The translations under genes were made by a program, and so were the position numbers. DNA of 64,000 nucleotides from Limnohabitans sp. Rim11. GTDB taxonomy: Bacteria > Pseudomonadota > Gammaproteobacteria > Burkholderiales > Burkholderiaceae_C. This document shows positions 35,067-43,444 of this stretch, one piece after another. The notes beneath the pieces are model-generated. The model did no database searches and was not told the origin of the DNA. It worked only from the letters and a program-made list of their open reading frames with translations. The first letter of the stretch is position 1; each line of letters starts with the position of its first letter. Location: contig NZ_CXOM01000001.1 of the NCBI RefSeq assembly GCF_001269365.1, forward strand, positions 310,090-374,089, read 5' to 3'.

Positions 35067-36200
35067 ATGACAGAAAAGAAAGCTTCATCTTCACGCCGCG
35101 GCCTCCTGAAGGGTGCTGTTGCAGCGGGTGCTTTGGCAGCCCCCATGGTTTCTACGGCTCAAACCGGCCCCATCAACATGCGCTGGCAAAGTACTTGGCC
35201 ATCCAAGGACATCTTCCATGAATATGCCTTAGATTTCGCCAAGAAAGTCAACGACATGACTGGTGGCGATTTGAAGATTGAAGTTTTGCCAGCAGGCGCT
35301 GTGGTACCTGCATTCGGCTTGTTGGAAGCTGTTACCAAGGGCACCTTGGACGGTGGTCACGGTGTGTTGGGATATCACTATGGCAAGCAAAACGCTTTGG
35401 CCTTGTGGAACTCTGGCCCAGCATTTGGTATGGACGCCAACATGATTTTGTCATGGCACAAATACGGCGGTGGTGCTGAACTTTTGGCCAAGCTCTACGC
35501 TTCTATTGGCGCCAACGTCCAATCTTTCTTGTACGGCCCCATGGCCACTCAGCCATTGGGTTGGTTCAAGAAGCCCATCACCAAGTCTGCAGACTTCAAA
35601 GGTTTGAAGTTCCGTACCAACGGCTTGGCCATTGATTTGTTTACCGCCATGGGTGCTGCCGTGAACGCCTTGCCAGGCGGCGAAATTGTGCCAGCCATGG
35701 ACCGTGGTTTGTTGGATGGTGCCGAGTTCAACAATGCAACATCTGACCGCATCTTGGGCTTCCCCGATGTGTCCAAAGTTTGCATGTTGCAAAGCTATCA
35801 CCAGAGCGCTGAAACATTTGAGATCATGTTCAACAAGACCAAATACGATGCATTGCCAGCCAAAATGAAGGCCATCATTGCAGGCGCTACAGAAGCCGCT
35901 TCTGCTGACATGTCCTGGAAAGCCATTGACCGTTACTCCAAAGACTACATCGAGTTGCAGACCAAAGACAAAGTCAAGTTCTACAAAACACCTGACGCTG
36001 TTTTGCAAGACCAATTGAAATTGTGGGATGCTATTCTGGAGAAGAAGTCTGCCGAAAACCCACTGTTCAAAGAAATCGTGGCATCACAAAAGGCCTTCGC
36101 CGAGCGCGCTGTAAAATGGGACCAAGACACTTACGTGAACCGTCGTATGGCCGTAGGTCACTTCTTCAGTGACAAGAAAAAGCCTGCTGGCAAAGCCTAA
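35067..36200 (+). CDS. dctP: TRAP transporter solute receptor (TakP/DctP type)
   Basis: Periplasmic receptor of 377 residues. The N-terminus SSRRGLLKGAVAAGALAAP carries a twin-arginine-like signal. The mature part begins with INMRWQSTWPS and includes LKFRTNGLAIDLFTAMGAAV and LPGGEIVPAMDRGLLDGAEF, the signature of the TakP subgroup that binds 2-oxo acids or aromatic acids. Arg in RTNG is the usual carboxylate ligand. A good ribosome site (AAGGAATG) precedes ATG 35067. It heads dctP-dctQ-dctM, with a strong terminator between receptor and permeases. Substrate is likely an organic acid; identity unknown. Confidence 0.92.
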   Translation: MTEKKASSSRRGLLKGAVAAGALAAPMVSTAQTGPINMRWQSTWPSKDIFHEYALDFAKKVNDMTGGDLKIEVLPAGAVVPAFGLLEAVTKGTLDGGHGVLGYHYGKQNALALWNSGPAFGMDANMILSWHKYGGGAELLAKLYASIGANVQSFLYGPMATQPLGWFKKPITKSADFKGLKFRTNGLAIDLFTAMGAAVNALPGGEIVPAMDRGLLDGAEFNNATSDRILGFPDVSKVCMLQSYHQSAETFEIMFNKTKYDALPAKMKAIIAGATEAASADMSWKAIDRYSKDYIELQTKDKVKFYKTPDAVLQDQLKLWDAILEKKSAENPLFKEIVASQKAFAERAVKWDQDTYVNRRMAVGHFFSDKKKPAGKA

Positions 36201-36217
36201 TTTTCCAGCGGTCTCCA

Positions 36218-36256
36218 AATCAGCCATTCACCGTTTGGTGATTGGCTGATTTTTTT
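36218..36256 (+). terminator. Strong intrinsic terminator inside the TRAP operon
   Basis: AATCAGCCATTCACC (36218-36232) and GGTGATTGGCTGATT (36237-36251) pair over 15 bases with a single mismatch and a 4-base loop, then TTTTT. It stands between the receptor and small-permease genes, 12 bases before ATG 36268. It would make receptor mRNA more abundant than permease mRNA. Confidence 0.85.
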
Positions 36257-36267
36257 GATTGGTATTT

Positions 36268-36894
36268 ATGCAAAACATTCTTCTAACCATCGACAAAATA
36301 AGCACTTGGATCGGGCAATTCTTTGCTTGGCTTATTTTCTCCTTGACCCTCATGATCAGTTGGGAAGTTTTCTCCCGCTATGTCCTTAACAATCCGCATC
36401 CTTGGGCTTTCGACGTCATGAGCATGATGTACGGCACCTTGTTCATGATGGCAGGTGCCTATACCTTGTCTAAGAATGGTCACGTGCGTGGTGATGTTTT
36501 GTACGGTTTTTTCCCGCCCCGTTTGCAAGCTGGTTTAGACCTCTTGCTTTATTTGGTGTTTTTTATTCCTGGCGTTGTCGCCATGGCTTGGGCTGGTTAC
36601 AACTATGCGGCCGATTCATGGGCCATTCGCGAATATTCCAACGTCACGGCCAATGGCCCGCCGGTCTATCCATTTAAAACGGTCATTCCTATTGCGGGTG
36701 GTATTTTGTTGCTTCAAGGCTTGGTCGAAATTGTTCGCTGCGTCATTTGTTTGCAGAACGGCGAATGGCCTTCTCGAATTGAAGACGTGGAAGAAGTGGA
36801 TGTCGAAAAACTCAAAGAGATGGTCAACGTCAAAGACTCTGACATCGCAAAATTAGATCAATACGTGGCAGCAGGTCAGGGTGGCCAAAAATGA
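36268..36894 (+). CDS. dctQ: TRAP transporter small permease
   Basis: A 208-residue membrane protein with four helices: about 14-35 (FFAWLIFSLTLMISWEVF), 47-63, 85-107 (LDLLLYLVFFIPGVVAMAWAGY) and 135-155 (IPIAGGILLLQGLVEIV). The SRYVLNNPHPWAFDVMSMM segment is typical of DctQ. The C-terminal tail after about 165 is charged and longer than usual, and looks soluble. ATG 36268 is preferred to TTG 36259. Its stop overlaps the dctM start as ATGA, so the two permeases are translationally coupled. Confidence 0.9.
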   Translation: MQNILLTIDKISTWIGQFFAWLIFSLTLMISWEVFSRYVLNNPHPWAFDVMSMMYGTLFMMAGAYTLSKNGHVRGDVLYGFFPPRLQAGLDLLLYLVFFIPGVVAMAWAGYNYAADSWAIREYSNVTANGPPVYPFKTVIPIAGGILLLQGLVEIVRCVICLQNGEWPSRIEDVEEVDVEKLKEMVNVKDSDIAKLDQYVAAGQGGQK

Positions 36895-38888
36895 AAAAAG
36901 AAATTTGGTTTGGCCTTTCCATTATGGCCATGGTAGTTTTGGCGGCGTTCGTTTTGCTCCCGCCTGTGAACGAGATGACCAACGGCCATTTGGGCCTATT
37001 GATGTTGGCCTTGGTGGTTGTGGCCATCATGTTGGGCTTTCCTACTGCGTTTACCTTGATGGGCATGGGAATGATCTTTGCCTGGATCGCCTATCGAAGT
37101 CAGAACCCTAGTTTGGCCGTTGACCAAACACTCGACTTGATGGTTCAAAGAACCTACTCAGTCATGTCCAACGACGTGCTGATTTCAATCCCTTTGTTTG
37201 TGTTCATGGGTTACCTCATTGAGCGTGCCAACTTAATTGAAAAATTGTTCAAGAGCATGCACTTGGCCACTGCGCGTGTGCCGGGCTCCTTGGCCGTAGC
37301 GACCATCATTACGTGCGCCATTTTTGCTACAGCTACTGGCATTGTGGGTGCCGTGGTTACCTTGATGGGTTTGCTGGCTTTGCCTGCCATGTTGCGAGCA
37401 GGTTACAGCGTTCAGTTGTCTGCGGGCGCCATTACAGCCGGTGGTTGTTTGGGTATTTTGATTCCACCTTCCGTGATGCTCATTGTGTATGGTGCTACGG
37501 CGGGTGTGTCGGTTGTCAAGCTTTACGCCGGTGCGTTTTTTCCTGGCGTGATGTTGGCTACTTTGTATGTGCTGTATGTCATTGTGATTGCTAAGTGGAA
37601 GCCTCACCTGGCACCTCCTATGTCAGCAGAAGACCGTTTCGTGCCTCTTCCACCTATGAATCAACAAATTGCTGAATCGTTCAGTGACAAAGCCCTTGTG
37701 GGCCTGGTTTCTGCACTCAAAGGCAAACGCAATGCCAATGTCAGCACCCAAGAAATTTTGAAGCAATTGGGCATCACTTTGCTGCCCCTAATCACCGTTG
37801 TCTTGCTATCAGGCTTGGTTTATTTCAAGTTAACTGCCCCCTTGGTTGTTGAAGCCAATGAAGGCGTTGTTGCTATGGGTGGTGCCATTGAGTCAAGTGA
37901 TTCAACCGAAGCCGAATCCAATATTTCGGGCTTGCAAGAACCAGAGGCCATGGGTGATTTGAAGGCGCCGCCGTCTACGAATGAAGCCCCTCAGGCTTTG
38001 GGTGGTGCTATCTCAGAACCACCTGCAGCGTTTGCTGTCAAAGAAGCCAGCGCCGATGCTAGCAATGCTGTTGCCGTTGCAGTTGCCGATGCTGCGAAAG
38101 CGGTCGCAGCAGAACCAGAGGTTCAAGAGAGACAAGATGCGCCGCAAGGTTTTTGGATTGCCATGGCTGTTGTGGGTGCTGCACTCTTTATTTTCTATGC
38201 TTACTTCAGTTTTGTTCGCTTAGAAATTTTCAAGATGTTGCTGGGGTCCTTTTTCCCATTGGCCATCATGATTTTGGCTGTTCTCGGCACCATTGTGTTC
38301 GGCTTGGCGACACCCACTGAAGCTGCCGCCATTGGCTCTTTGGGCGGTTTGCTTTTGGCTGCGGCCTACAGGCGCTTGAATTTCACCGTCATGAAAGAGT
38401 CTGTCTATTTGACTGCCAAAACCAGTGCCATGGTGTGCTGGTTGTTTGTGGGTTCAAGTATTTTCTCTGCAGCGTTTGCTCTTTTAGGCGGCCAAGAGTT
38501 GATCAATACTTGGGTGTTGTCAATGGACCTCACGCCTGTACAGTTCATGATTTTGGCCCAAGTGGTTATTTTCCTGCTGGGTTGGCCCTTGGAGTGGACC
38601 GAAATCATTGTGATTTTCATGCCTATTTTTGTGCCGCTATTGCCGCACTTTGGCATTGACCCTCTGTTCTTTGGATTGTTGGTTGCACTCAACTTGCAAA
38701 CCGCATTTTTGAGCCCACCTGTGGCCATGGCGGCTTTCTACTTGAAGGGTGTCAGCCCACCCCATGTGACCTTGAATCAGATTTTTGCAGGCATGTTGCC
38801 ATTCATGGCCATCCAAGTGTTCGCAATTATTCTGCTTTATAACTTCCCCGCCATCGGACTTTGGCTCCCTGAAGTGCTTTATAAATAA
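36891..38888 (+). CDS. dctM: TRAP transporter large permease with a soluble insert
   Basis: The ion-coupled transport channel of the TRAP system, 665 residues against about 430 in the usual DctM. Normal family parts are present: GFPTAFTLMGMGMIFAW, ISIPLFVFMGYLIERANL, GGCLGILIPPSVMLIVYG and later LATPTEAAAIGSLGGLLL. Between them, residues about 318-418 form a hydrophilic Ala/Glu/Ser-rich stretch (GAIESSDSTEAESNISG...EVQERQDAPQG) flanked by extra helices. The insert stays in frame and codon use looks normal, so this is not a frameshift. Long DctM variants are known in Burkholderiales. The insert may fold outside the membrane as a linker. Confidence 0.9.
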   Translation: MKKEIWFGLSIMAMVVLAAFVLLPPVNEMTNGHLGLLMLALVVVAIMLGFPTAFTLMGMGMIFAWIAYRSQNPSLAVDQTLDLMVQRTYSVMSNDVLISIPLFVFMGYLIERANLIEKLFKSMHLATARVPGSLAVATIITCAIFATATGIVGAVVTLMGLLALPAMLRAGYSVQLSAGAITAGGCLGILIPPSVMLIVYGATAGVSVVKLYAGAFFPGVMLATLYVLYVIVIAKWKPHLAPPMSAEDRFVPLPPMNQQIAESFSDKALVGLVSALKGKRNANVSTQEILKQLGITLLPLITVVLLSGLVYFKLTAPLVVEANEGVVAMGGAIESSDSTEAESNISGLQEPEAMGDLKAPPSTNEAPQALGGAISEPPAAFAVKEASADASNAVAVAVADAAKAVAAEPEVQERQDAPQGFWIAMAVVGAALFIFYAYFSFVRLEIFKMLLGSFFPLAIMILAVLGTIVFGLATPTEAAAIGSLGGLLLAAAYRRLNFTVMKESVYLTAKTSAMVCWLFVGSSIFSAAFALLGGQELINTWVLSMDLTPVQFMILAQVVIFLLGWPLEWTEIIVIFMPIFVPLLPHFGIDPLFFGLLVALNLQTAFLSPPVAMAAFYLKGVSPPHVTLNQIFAGMLPFMAIQVFAIILLYNFPAIGLWLPEVLYK

Positions 38889-38943
38889 TCAGGGTCAAAT
38901 CTGTGGCTTAATATCGCCTTGAACTTTTTTTCTGGAGCCATTG

Positions 38944-39114
38944 ATGGGCAATAAGATCGTTACCGAAGCAGACCGTAAATTTACACCTCCCTTGAAGCCA
39001 CTGCCTGGCGTTACATTGCCCACCAGCGGCCGCGGCCAGCGCGTCAGTTTAGAGCGCGGCGTTGCCACACGCAGCAAAAAGAATCCAGGCAAGCGCGCCA
39101 AAAAAGGCGGTTAA
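38944..39114 (+). CDS. Small basic conserved protein, function unknown
   Basis: A 56-residue protein starting MGNKIVTEADRKFTPPLKPL and ending in a very basic tail (RSKKNPGKRAKKGG). GGAG lies 8 bases before ATG 38944, a good ribosome site. Nothing hydrophobic is present, so it should be cytoplasmic and might bind RNA or DNA through its tail. I believe similar short proteins occur in Comamonadaceae but know no function. Two hairpins follow its stop, the second a terminator, supporting a real transcript. Confidence 0.7.
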   Translation: MGNKIVTEADRKFTPPLKPLPGVTLPTSGRGQRVSLERGVATRSKKNPGKRAKKGG

Positions 39115-39127
39115 CATTTGCTTTCAT

Positions 39128-39156
39128 TTGAGCTCAAACACCCTGTTTGAGCTCAA
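39128..39156 (+). other. Perfect 13-bp inverted repeat
   Basis: TTGAGCTCAAACA (39128-39140) and TGTTTGAGCTCAA (39144-39156) are exact reverse complements separated by CCC. Each arm itself contains the palindrome TTGAGCTCAA. It lies 13 bases after the small gene and 2 bases before the next terminator hairpin. Confidence 0.8.
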
Positions 39157-39158
39157 CA

Positions 39159-39182
39159 AAAGCCCTCATTCGAGGGCTTTTT
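39159..39182 (+). terminator. Intrinsic terminator after the small basic-protein gene
   Basis: AAAGCCCTC (39159-39167) and GAGGGCTTT (39172-39180) form a perfect 9-bp stem with loop ATTC, followed by TT. It separates the TRAP/small-gene transcript from tRNA-Leu. Confidence 0.85.
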
Positions 39183-39222
39183 AATGTCAAAAAGCTCAAC
39201 TTGAAGGCACAATAGAGCATTA

Positions 39223-39315
39223 GCCCCGGTGGTGAAATTGGTAGACACATCGGACTTAAAATCCGCCGCTTCGTTAATAGCGGGCGTGCCGGTTCGATTC
39301 CGGCCCGGGGCACCA
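39223..39315 (+). tRNA. tRNA-Leu (anticodon UAA)
   Basis: A class II tRNA of 93 bases with encoded CCA. Acceptor GCCCCGG pairs with CCGGGGC, then A and CCA. The anticodon stem-loop CGGA-CTTAAAA-TCCG gives UAA. The long variable arm is CGCTTCGTTAATAGCG, and the T arm GCCGGTTCGATTCCGGC is standard. It lies 20 bases before the next coding gene. Confidence 0.96.
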
Positions 39316-39335
39316 CTGACCTTAAGTAGATTGCC

Positions 39336-39971
39336 ATGACATCCTTCAACCCGCCTTTTGAAATTCATGTTCATGGTGAAGTTCCTCTTCGCGAGGATAT
39401 TGACTTCAAAGCCCTCCAAGAAGCCGTCAAGCCACTTTGGAAATACGCTGGCGCCAAGTCGCTCACTGAGGGGGCCCAAAGCCTCTACGAAGAAGAAACC
39501 GGTATTCGCTTTGAAGCTGCCGATCACAAATTACAAATGTGTTGGACGGTTCGCGGCAACGACGATTTCAGGCAAGTCCTAGACGACTTGTGCATGAACA
39601 TCAACGACATTTCAGCGGCAGGCGCCCAACTGGAAATCACCTTTTACGACACCGAGTTTGACGACGACGAAGAATCTCGCGGCACCGAATCTCGAGACGA
39701 CTTTGTTATTTTGTTTGTCGGCCCGGATCCAGCCGCCATCATGCAAGCCCAGCGCGATTTGCTGGTTCAAGATGTTGTGGGCCTCATGGAGCGTCACTTC
39801 GATGGGTCTGAGCTCAGTGGTGTGGTGCACGAAATTGACAAACTGTTTTCACAACGCTTTGACAACTTGGTCAGTTCCCTAGAACTGGGCAAACCACCTC
39901 GCGGCGGGGGTGGCGGTGGCGGGCCACAAGGCGGTCATGGTGGTGGTCGACGTCCACGCCATTTGCACTGA
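39336..39971 (+). CDS. Conserved protein with Gly/His/Arg-rich tail, function unknown
   Basis: A 211-residue soluble protein. Residues 1-185 look folded, with MTSFNPPFEIHVHGEV, KPLWKYAGAKSLTEGAQSLYEEE and an acidic patch (TEFDDDEESRGTESRDD). The end (from about 188) is a low-complexity tail with a run of seven Gly followed by GPQGGHGGG and RRPRHLH. I think it belongs to an uncharacterised Burkholderiales family (possibly DUF6806), not verified. The tail could bind nucleic acid or metal. It starts 20 bases after tRNA-Leu and is followed 30 bases later by an MFS gene on the same strand. Confidence 0.75.
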   Translation: MTSFNPPFEIHVHGEVPLREDIDFKALQEAVKPLWKYAGAKSLTEGAQSLYEEETGIRFEAADHKLQMCWTVRGNDDFRQVLDDLCMNINDISAAGAQLEITFYDTEFDDDEESRGTESRDDFVILFVGPDPAAIMQAQRDLLVQDVVGLMERHFDGSELSGVVHEIDKLFSQRFDNLVSSLELGKPPRGGGGGGGPQGGHGGGRRPRHLH

Positions 39972-40001
39972 CCCTCATTCTTTAGCTACACAACAGCGGC
40001 T

Positions 40002-41294
40002 GTGCTCAATCCAGGGGTCAAACGCAAAGAAGTATTTGGCTGGGCCATGTACGACTTTGCCAACTCTGGCTACACCACCGTGGTCATCACCGCCGTATTT
40101 GCGGCCTATTTTGTAGGCGCTGTGGCCAACAAGGCCGAGTGGGCAACCTTGGCTTGGACCAGCGCCCTCAGTGTTTCATATGCCATCGTCATGCTCACCA
40201 TGCCCGCCATGGGCGAGTGGGCCGACCGACACGCTGCCAAAAAGAAACTCTTGATGGCCATGACGGCCGCTTGTGTGGTCAGTACGGCAGCTTTGGCTTG
40301 GGTGGAGCCAGGCCAAGTTTTATTGGCCTTGATTTTGATTGTCATCTCCAATACTTTTTATACCTACGGCGAATCGCTTACGGCCGCTTTCTTGCCCGAG
40401 TTGGCCAAGCCTGAAGCCATGGGCCGCATCAGTGCCTGGGGATGGGCTTGGGGTTACCTCGGCGGTATGCTGACCTTGGGAGTTTGCCTGGCCTATGTTT
40501 TGTGGGCGCAAGGCCAAGGGCAAACAGCGGGGCAGTTTGTGCCCATCACCATGCTCATGACAGCAGCCATTTATGCTCTTGCTGCTGGCGTCACTTTCGC
40601 CTTGATGAAAGAGCACGCCAAACCGCAGTTGACTCGACAGTCTCAGGTCGGCGGGTGGCAACAACTGGTTCAGACATTCAAAGAAGCCAGAGCTTACAAA
40701 GATTTCATGCAATTGCTTGCATGCGCCGTTGCCTACCAAGGCGGTGTGGCGGTGGCCATTACATTGGCTGCCATTTACGCAGAGCAGGTGATTGGTTTTG
40801 AGCCCCAAGAAACCATGATGCTGATTTTTGTTCTCAACATCGCTGCTTTGTTGGGTTCCTTGGTCCTGGGCTATGCCCAAGACCGAATCGGTCATAAATT
40901 GGCGCTGTCACTCACTTTGTGGGGGTGGGGTTTAACTTGTGGATTGGCAGCTTTAAGCAGCAGTAAAGAAATGTTTTGGTGGGCGGCGGTTCTGGCAGGC
41001 GTTTGTATGGGCTCCAGTCAGTCAACGGGCAGGGCCATGGCGGGCTTATTCATTCCTTCAAATCGCTTGGCTGAATTTTTTGGGCTGTGGGCTTTTGCTA
41101 TTCGCTTGGCCAGTATTTTGGGACCCATGGGGTATGGCCTGGTGACATGGGCAACGGAAGGCAATCAGCGTCTGGCCATTGCAGCCACTTCAATTCTTTT
41201 CTTATTGGGATGGTTATTGTTGCTACCCATCAATGTGCAACGAGGCCAGCGACTTGCAGTGCAAGACTTGAGCCCCGCTGCAAAGAAGCCATAA
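40002..41294 (+). CDS. MFS transporter, UMF1 (Atg22-like) family
   Basis: A 430-residue membrane protein with about 12 helices. The N-terminus GWAMYDFANSGYTTVVITAVFAAYF is the signature of the UMF1/Atg22 family. GEWADRHAAKKKLL between helices 2 and 3 is the MFS basic loop, and YAQDRIGHKLALSL the matching loop in the second half. The start is GTG 40002. Eukaryotic Atg22 exports amino acids from vacuoles, but the bacterial substrate is unknown. It may share a transcript with the preceding gene. Confidence 0.88.
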   Translation: MLNPGVKRKEVFGWAMYDFANSGYTTVVITAVFAAYFVGAVANKAEWATLAWTSALSVSYAIVMLTMPAMGEWADRHAAKKKLLMAMTAACVVSTAALAWVEPGQVLLALILIVISNTFYTYGESLTAAFLPELAKPEAMGRISAWGWAWGYLGGMLTLGVCLAYVLWAQGQGQTAGQFVPITMLMTAAIYALAAGVTFALMKEHAKPQLTRQSQVGGWQQLVQTFKEARAYKDFMQLLACAVAYQGGVAVAITLAAIYAEQVIGFEPQETMMLIFVLNIAALLGSLVLGYAQDRIGHKLALSLTLWGWGLTCGLAALSSSKEMFWWAAVLAGVCMGSSQSTGRAMAGLFIPSNRLAEFFGLWAFAIRLASILGPMGYGLVTWATEGNQRLAIAATSILFLLGWLLLLPINVQRGQRLAVQDLSPAAKKP

Positions 41295-41347
41295 ATTACA
41301 GTACGCTTGGGTCAGCTTTTATTAACTTTTTCTTCTGATGACTTTTT

Positions 41348-42019
41348 ATGTCAACTCAATTTTCTTCACGATCAATAGCCAACTCGGCTTCAGCACTCCT
41401 AGTCTTGACGGCGTTTTTTGCCAGCTTCCCAAGCTTTGCAGGGCGCCCTTTGACCGTAGACGATGCCAATGTCAATGACACGGGTGACGGCCATATTGAA
41501 GCTTGGTGGACGCGATCTCCCAATGGTGTCCGCTCTTGGACGGTTGCGCCAGCCTACGCGCCTTTTGACAACATGGAGTTGGGGGCCGGAATTGCACGTG
41601 AGCAATTCTCAGGCATTCAAACTCAAAACATTCAAGCTAAATTCAGACTGTCACCGACGCAAGACAATGGTTGCAATTTTGGTGCGGTGACCGGTTATGC
41701 GCGTGTTGATGGTCAGTCCTCACAGCCCTATGTGAATGGTTTGTTTTCATGTAACCACCCTCGCTTGGGAAGCCTGCATACAAATTTAGGTGCGCTCAAC
41801 TTTTCTAGTTCCCAAAGGGTTCGTACTTGGGGCGTGGCTTGGGAGCGCGCCTACGGAGAAGTGACCGTACACATCGAAAAATTTGGCATGGAACACGAGA
41901 AGCCCACCATTGCAGCTGGCTTGCGTTTCAATGTCATGGAAGACCTTCAACTCGACACCAGTGTGGGTCGTGCAAATAAAAACAACATCTTCACCCTTGG
42001 TTTGAAATGGATGTTCTAA
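41348..42019 (+). CDS. Probable outer-membrane beta-barrel protein
   Basis: A 223-residue exported protein. Signal peptide residues 1-31 include a hydrophobic core (ALLVLTAFFASFPSFA) and a cleavage site before GRPLTVDDANV. The rest is rich in alternating polar and hydrophobic strands with Gly and aromatic residues, and ends in LGLKWMF; the terminal Phe is typical of proteins inserted by BAM. GRPLTVDDANVNDTGDGHIEAWW resembles the start of transporter-like barrels that I have seen annotated only as hypothetical. Function unknown. Confidence 0.7.
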   Translation: MSTQFSSRSIANSASALLVLTAFFASFPSFAGRPLTVDDANVNDTGDGHIEAWWTRSPNGVRSWTVAPAYAPFDNMELGAGIAREQFSGIQTQNIQAKFRLSPTQDNGCNFGAVTGYARVDGQSSQPYVNGLFSCNHPRLGSLHTNLGALNFSSSQRVRTWGVAWERAYGEVTVHIEKFGMEHEKPTIAAGLRFNVMEDLQLDTSVGRANKNNIFTLGLKWMF

Positions 42020-42041
42020 AGTGATTCACTGAATTTTCACT

Positions 42042-42557
42042 GTGACTTCATATCGATATTTGCAAGCCTACCCTCAAGACTTGCTGCAACAAGTGCAAAA
42101 AATCAGCGAAGGCCCCGGTCTGGGCGCTTGGTTGTTGTCTAGGCATCCACAAGCACATGGTGTCCGCACTGACAGTGCTTTGTATGCCTTTGTCATGGAT
42201 TTGAAGAATGAGTTTTTAAGGCAAGCCGACCCCATCAACAAGGTCAGCTTTGACAGCAAGCTGCATATCATTCAACACGCATTGGGCATGCACACCACCA
42301 CCTCGCGCATCCAAGGCAGCAAGCTCAAAGCCAAGCACGACATCAAAGTTGCTGCCTTGTTCAAAGACACGCCTTTGGCATTTTTACAAATGATTGCAGT
42401 GCATGAACTGGCTCATTTGAAAATTCGCGAGCACGACAAAGCGTTTTACAAACTGTGTCATCACATGGCGCCCGATTATGCGCAGTGGGAGTTTGAGCTT
42501 CGGATCTATCTCACCCACCTAGATTTAGGCGGCGCAAAGATTTGGATGCCCGATTAA
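42042..42557 (+). CDS. YgjP-like zinc metallopeptidase domain protein
   Basis: A 171-residue cytoplasmic protein with a zinc-binding HELAHL motif (AVHELAHLKIREHDKAFYKL), where the two His and the Glu are in HExxH form and a third ligand His or Glu lies downstream. The upstream part has no signal peptide. The pattern fits the YgjP/SprT-like gluzincin group. The start is GTG 42042. It converges on murI so closely that both stops share the sequence TTAA. Substrate unknown. Confidence 0.8.
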   Translation: MTSYRYLQAYPQDLLQQVQKISEGPGLGAWLLSRHPQAHGVRTDSALYAFVMDLKNEFLRQADPINKVSFDSKLHIIQHALGMHTTTSRIQGSKLKAKHDIKVAALFKDTPLAFLQMIAVHELAHLKIREHDKAFYKLCHHMAPDYAQWEFELRIYLTHLDLGGAKIWMPD

Positions 42558-43444
42558 GAGGCCGAAGGTGCTATCCAATGACACCTCTGCGGGGGCAGGC
42601 TAAGCCACCTGTCTGCGGCATGCTCAAGGGCGCTTAAAGACCCATTTGTCCAGAGTTGAATGCTGTCAGGCGACGTATCGTGCAACTCCTCTTTTGTTTC
42701 GACGCCGCTTTGCGTTGGGATGGCGCTCAAACGATGTGCTTGTCTGGCCACAGCAGTCCCTGTTGAAATGATGTTGACTTTGGGCCCCACCATCTGCCTT
42801 AAGAGCTCTTCGACAAAGACATAGTGTGTGCAGCCTAAAACCAAGGTGTCTATCTGCCCAGTTGCATTACCAAAGGTGCCCATCTCATTCAAATAGTGTC
42901 GGCACAGTTGCTCAACTTCTTGCGTATCGGTTTGTGCTTTTTCAGTTTGCTTTTCGATGGCCAAAGCCAAACCTTTGCAAGGCTGAATGACAAACTCACA
43001 CTGACTGGGCAATGCATCCGCTTGCACTTTGCTTAAGAGTTTTTCAAAGCGGGCGCTCTGCAAAGTGGCATGGGTGCCTATCACGCCTACGCGGCCAGTT
43101 TGGGAAACGCCGATGGCTGGTTTTAGGGCGGGTTCAACCCCTACAAAAGGCAAATCTGGAAACTGTTGACGCAGACTTTCTATGGCCACTGCGGTGGCTG
43201 AGTTGCACGCCACCACCACAGTCTTGACATTGCCTTTGGCAATCAGTTGCTCCGTAATGAAATGAGATCGGTCGATGACAAATTCATCGGACCTTTCGCC
43301 ATAGGGCGCAAAGGCACTGTCAGACCAATAAATGAAACGCTCATGCGGCATTTCTGCACGCATGGCTTGCAACACACTCAGACCGCCAATGCCGCTGTCA
43401 AAAACGCCAATGGCGCGCTGAGTGTTGGGCTCAGTTGCTGGCAA
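42554..43444 (-). CDS. murI: Glutamate racemase
   Basis: Makes D-glutamate for peptidoglycan in the cytoplasm. Catalytic motifs are all visible: GVFDSGIGGLSVL with Asp, YWSDSAFAPYGERS, VVACNSATAVA with the first Cys, and LVLGCTHYVFVEELL with the second Cys. The start is unclear. TTG 43444 has AAAGG 8 bases upstream and gives 296 residues, near the family size; TTG 43474 and GTG 43522 give longer N-termini that overlap the fumarase gene further. It is the last gene of a probable yqhA-like, fumarase, murI run. Confidence 0.93.
   Translation of the reverse strand: MPATEPNTQRAIGVFDSGIGGLSVLQAMRAEMPHERFIYWSDSAFAPYGERSDEFVIDRSHFITEQLIAKGNVKTVVVACNSATAVAIESLRQQFPDLPFVGVEPALKPAIGVSQTGRVGVIGTHATLQSARFEKLLSKVQADALPSQCEFVIQPCKGLALAIEKQTEKAQTDTQEVEQLCRHYLNEMGTFGNATGQIDTLVLGCTHYVFVEELLRQMVGPKVNIISTGTAVARQAHRLSAIPTQSGVETKEELHDTSPDSIQLWTNGSLSALEHAADRWLSLPPQRCHWIAPSAS

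Noticed and set aside
37845-38145. Frameshift or gene fusion in the TRAP large permease
   Set aside because: The frame is open throughout and family motifs continue on both sides. An in-frame insert explains it.
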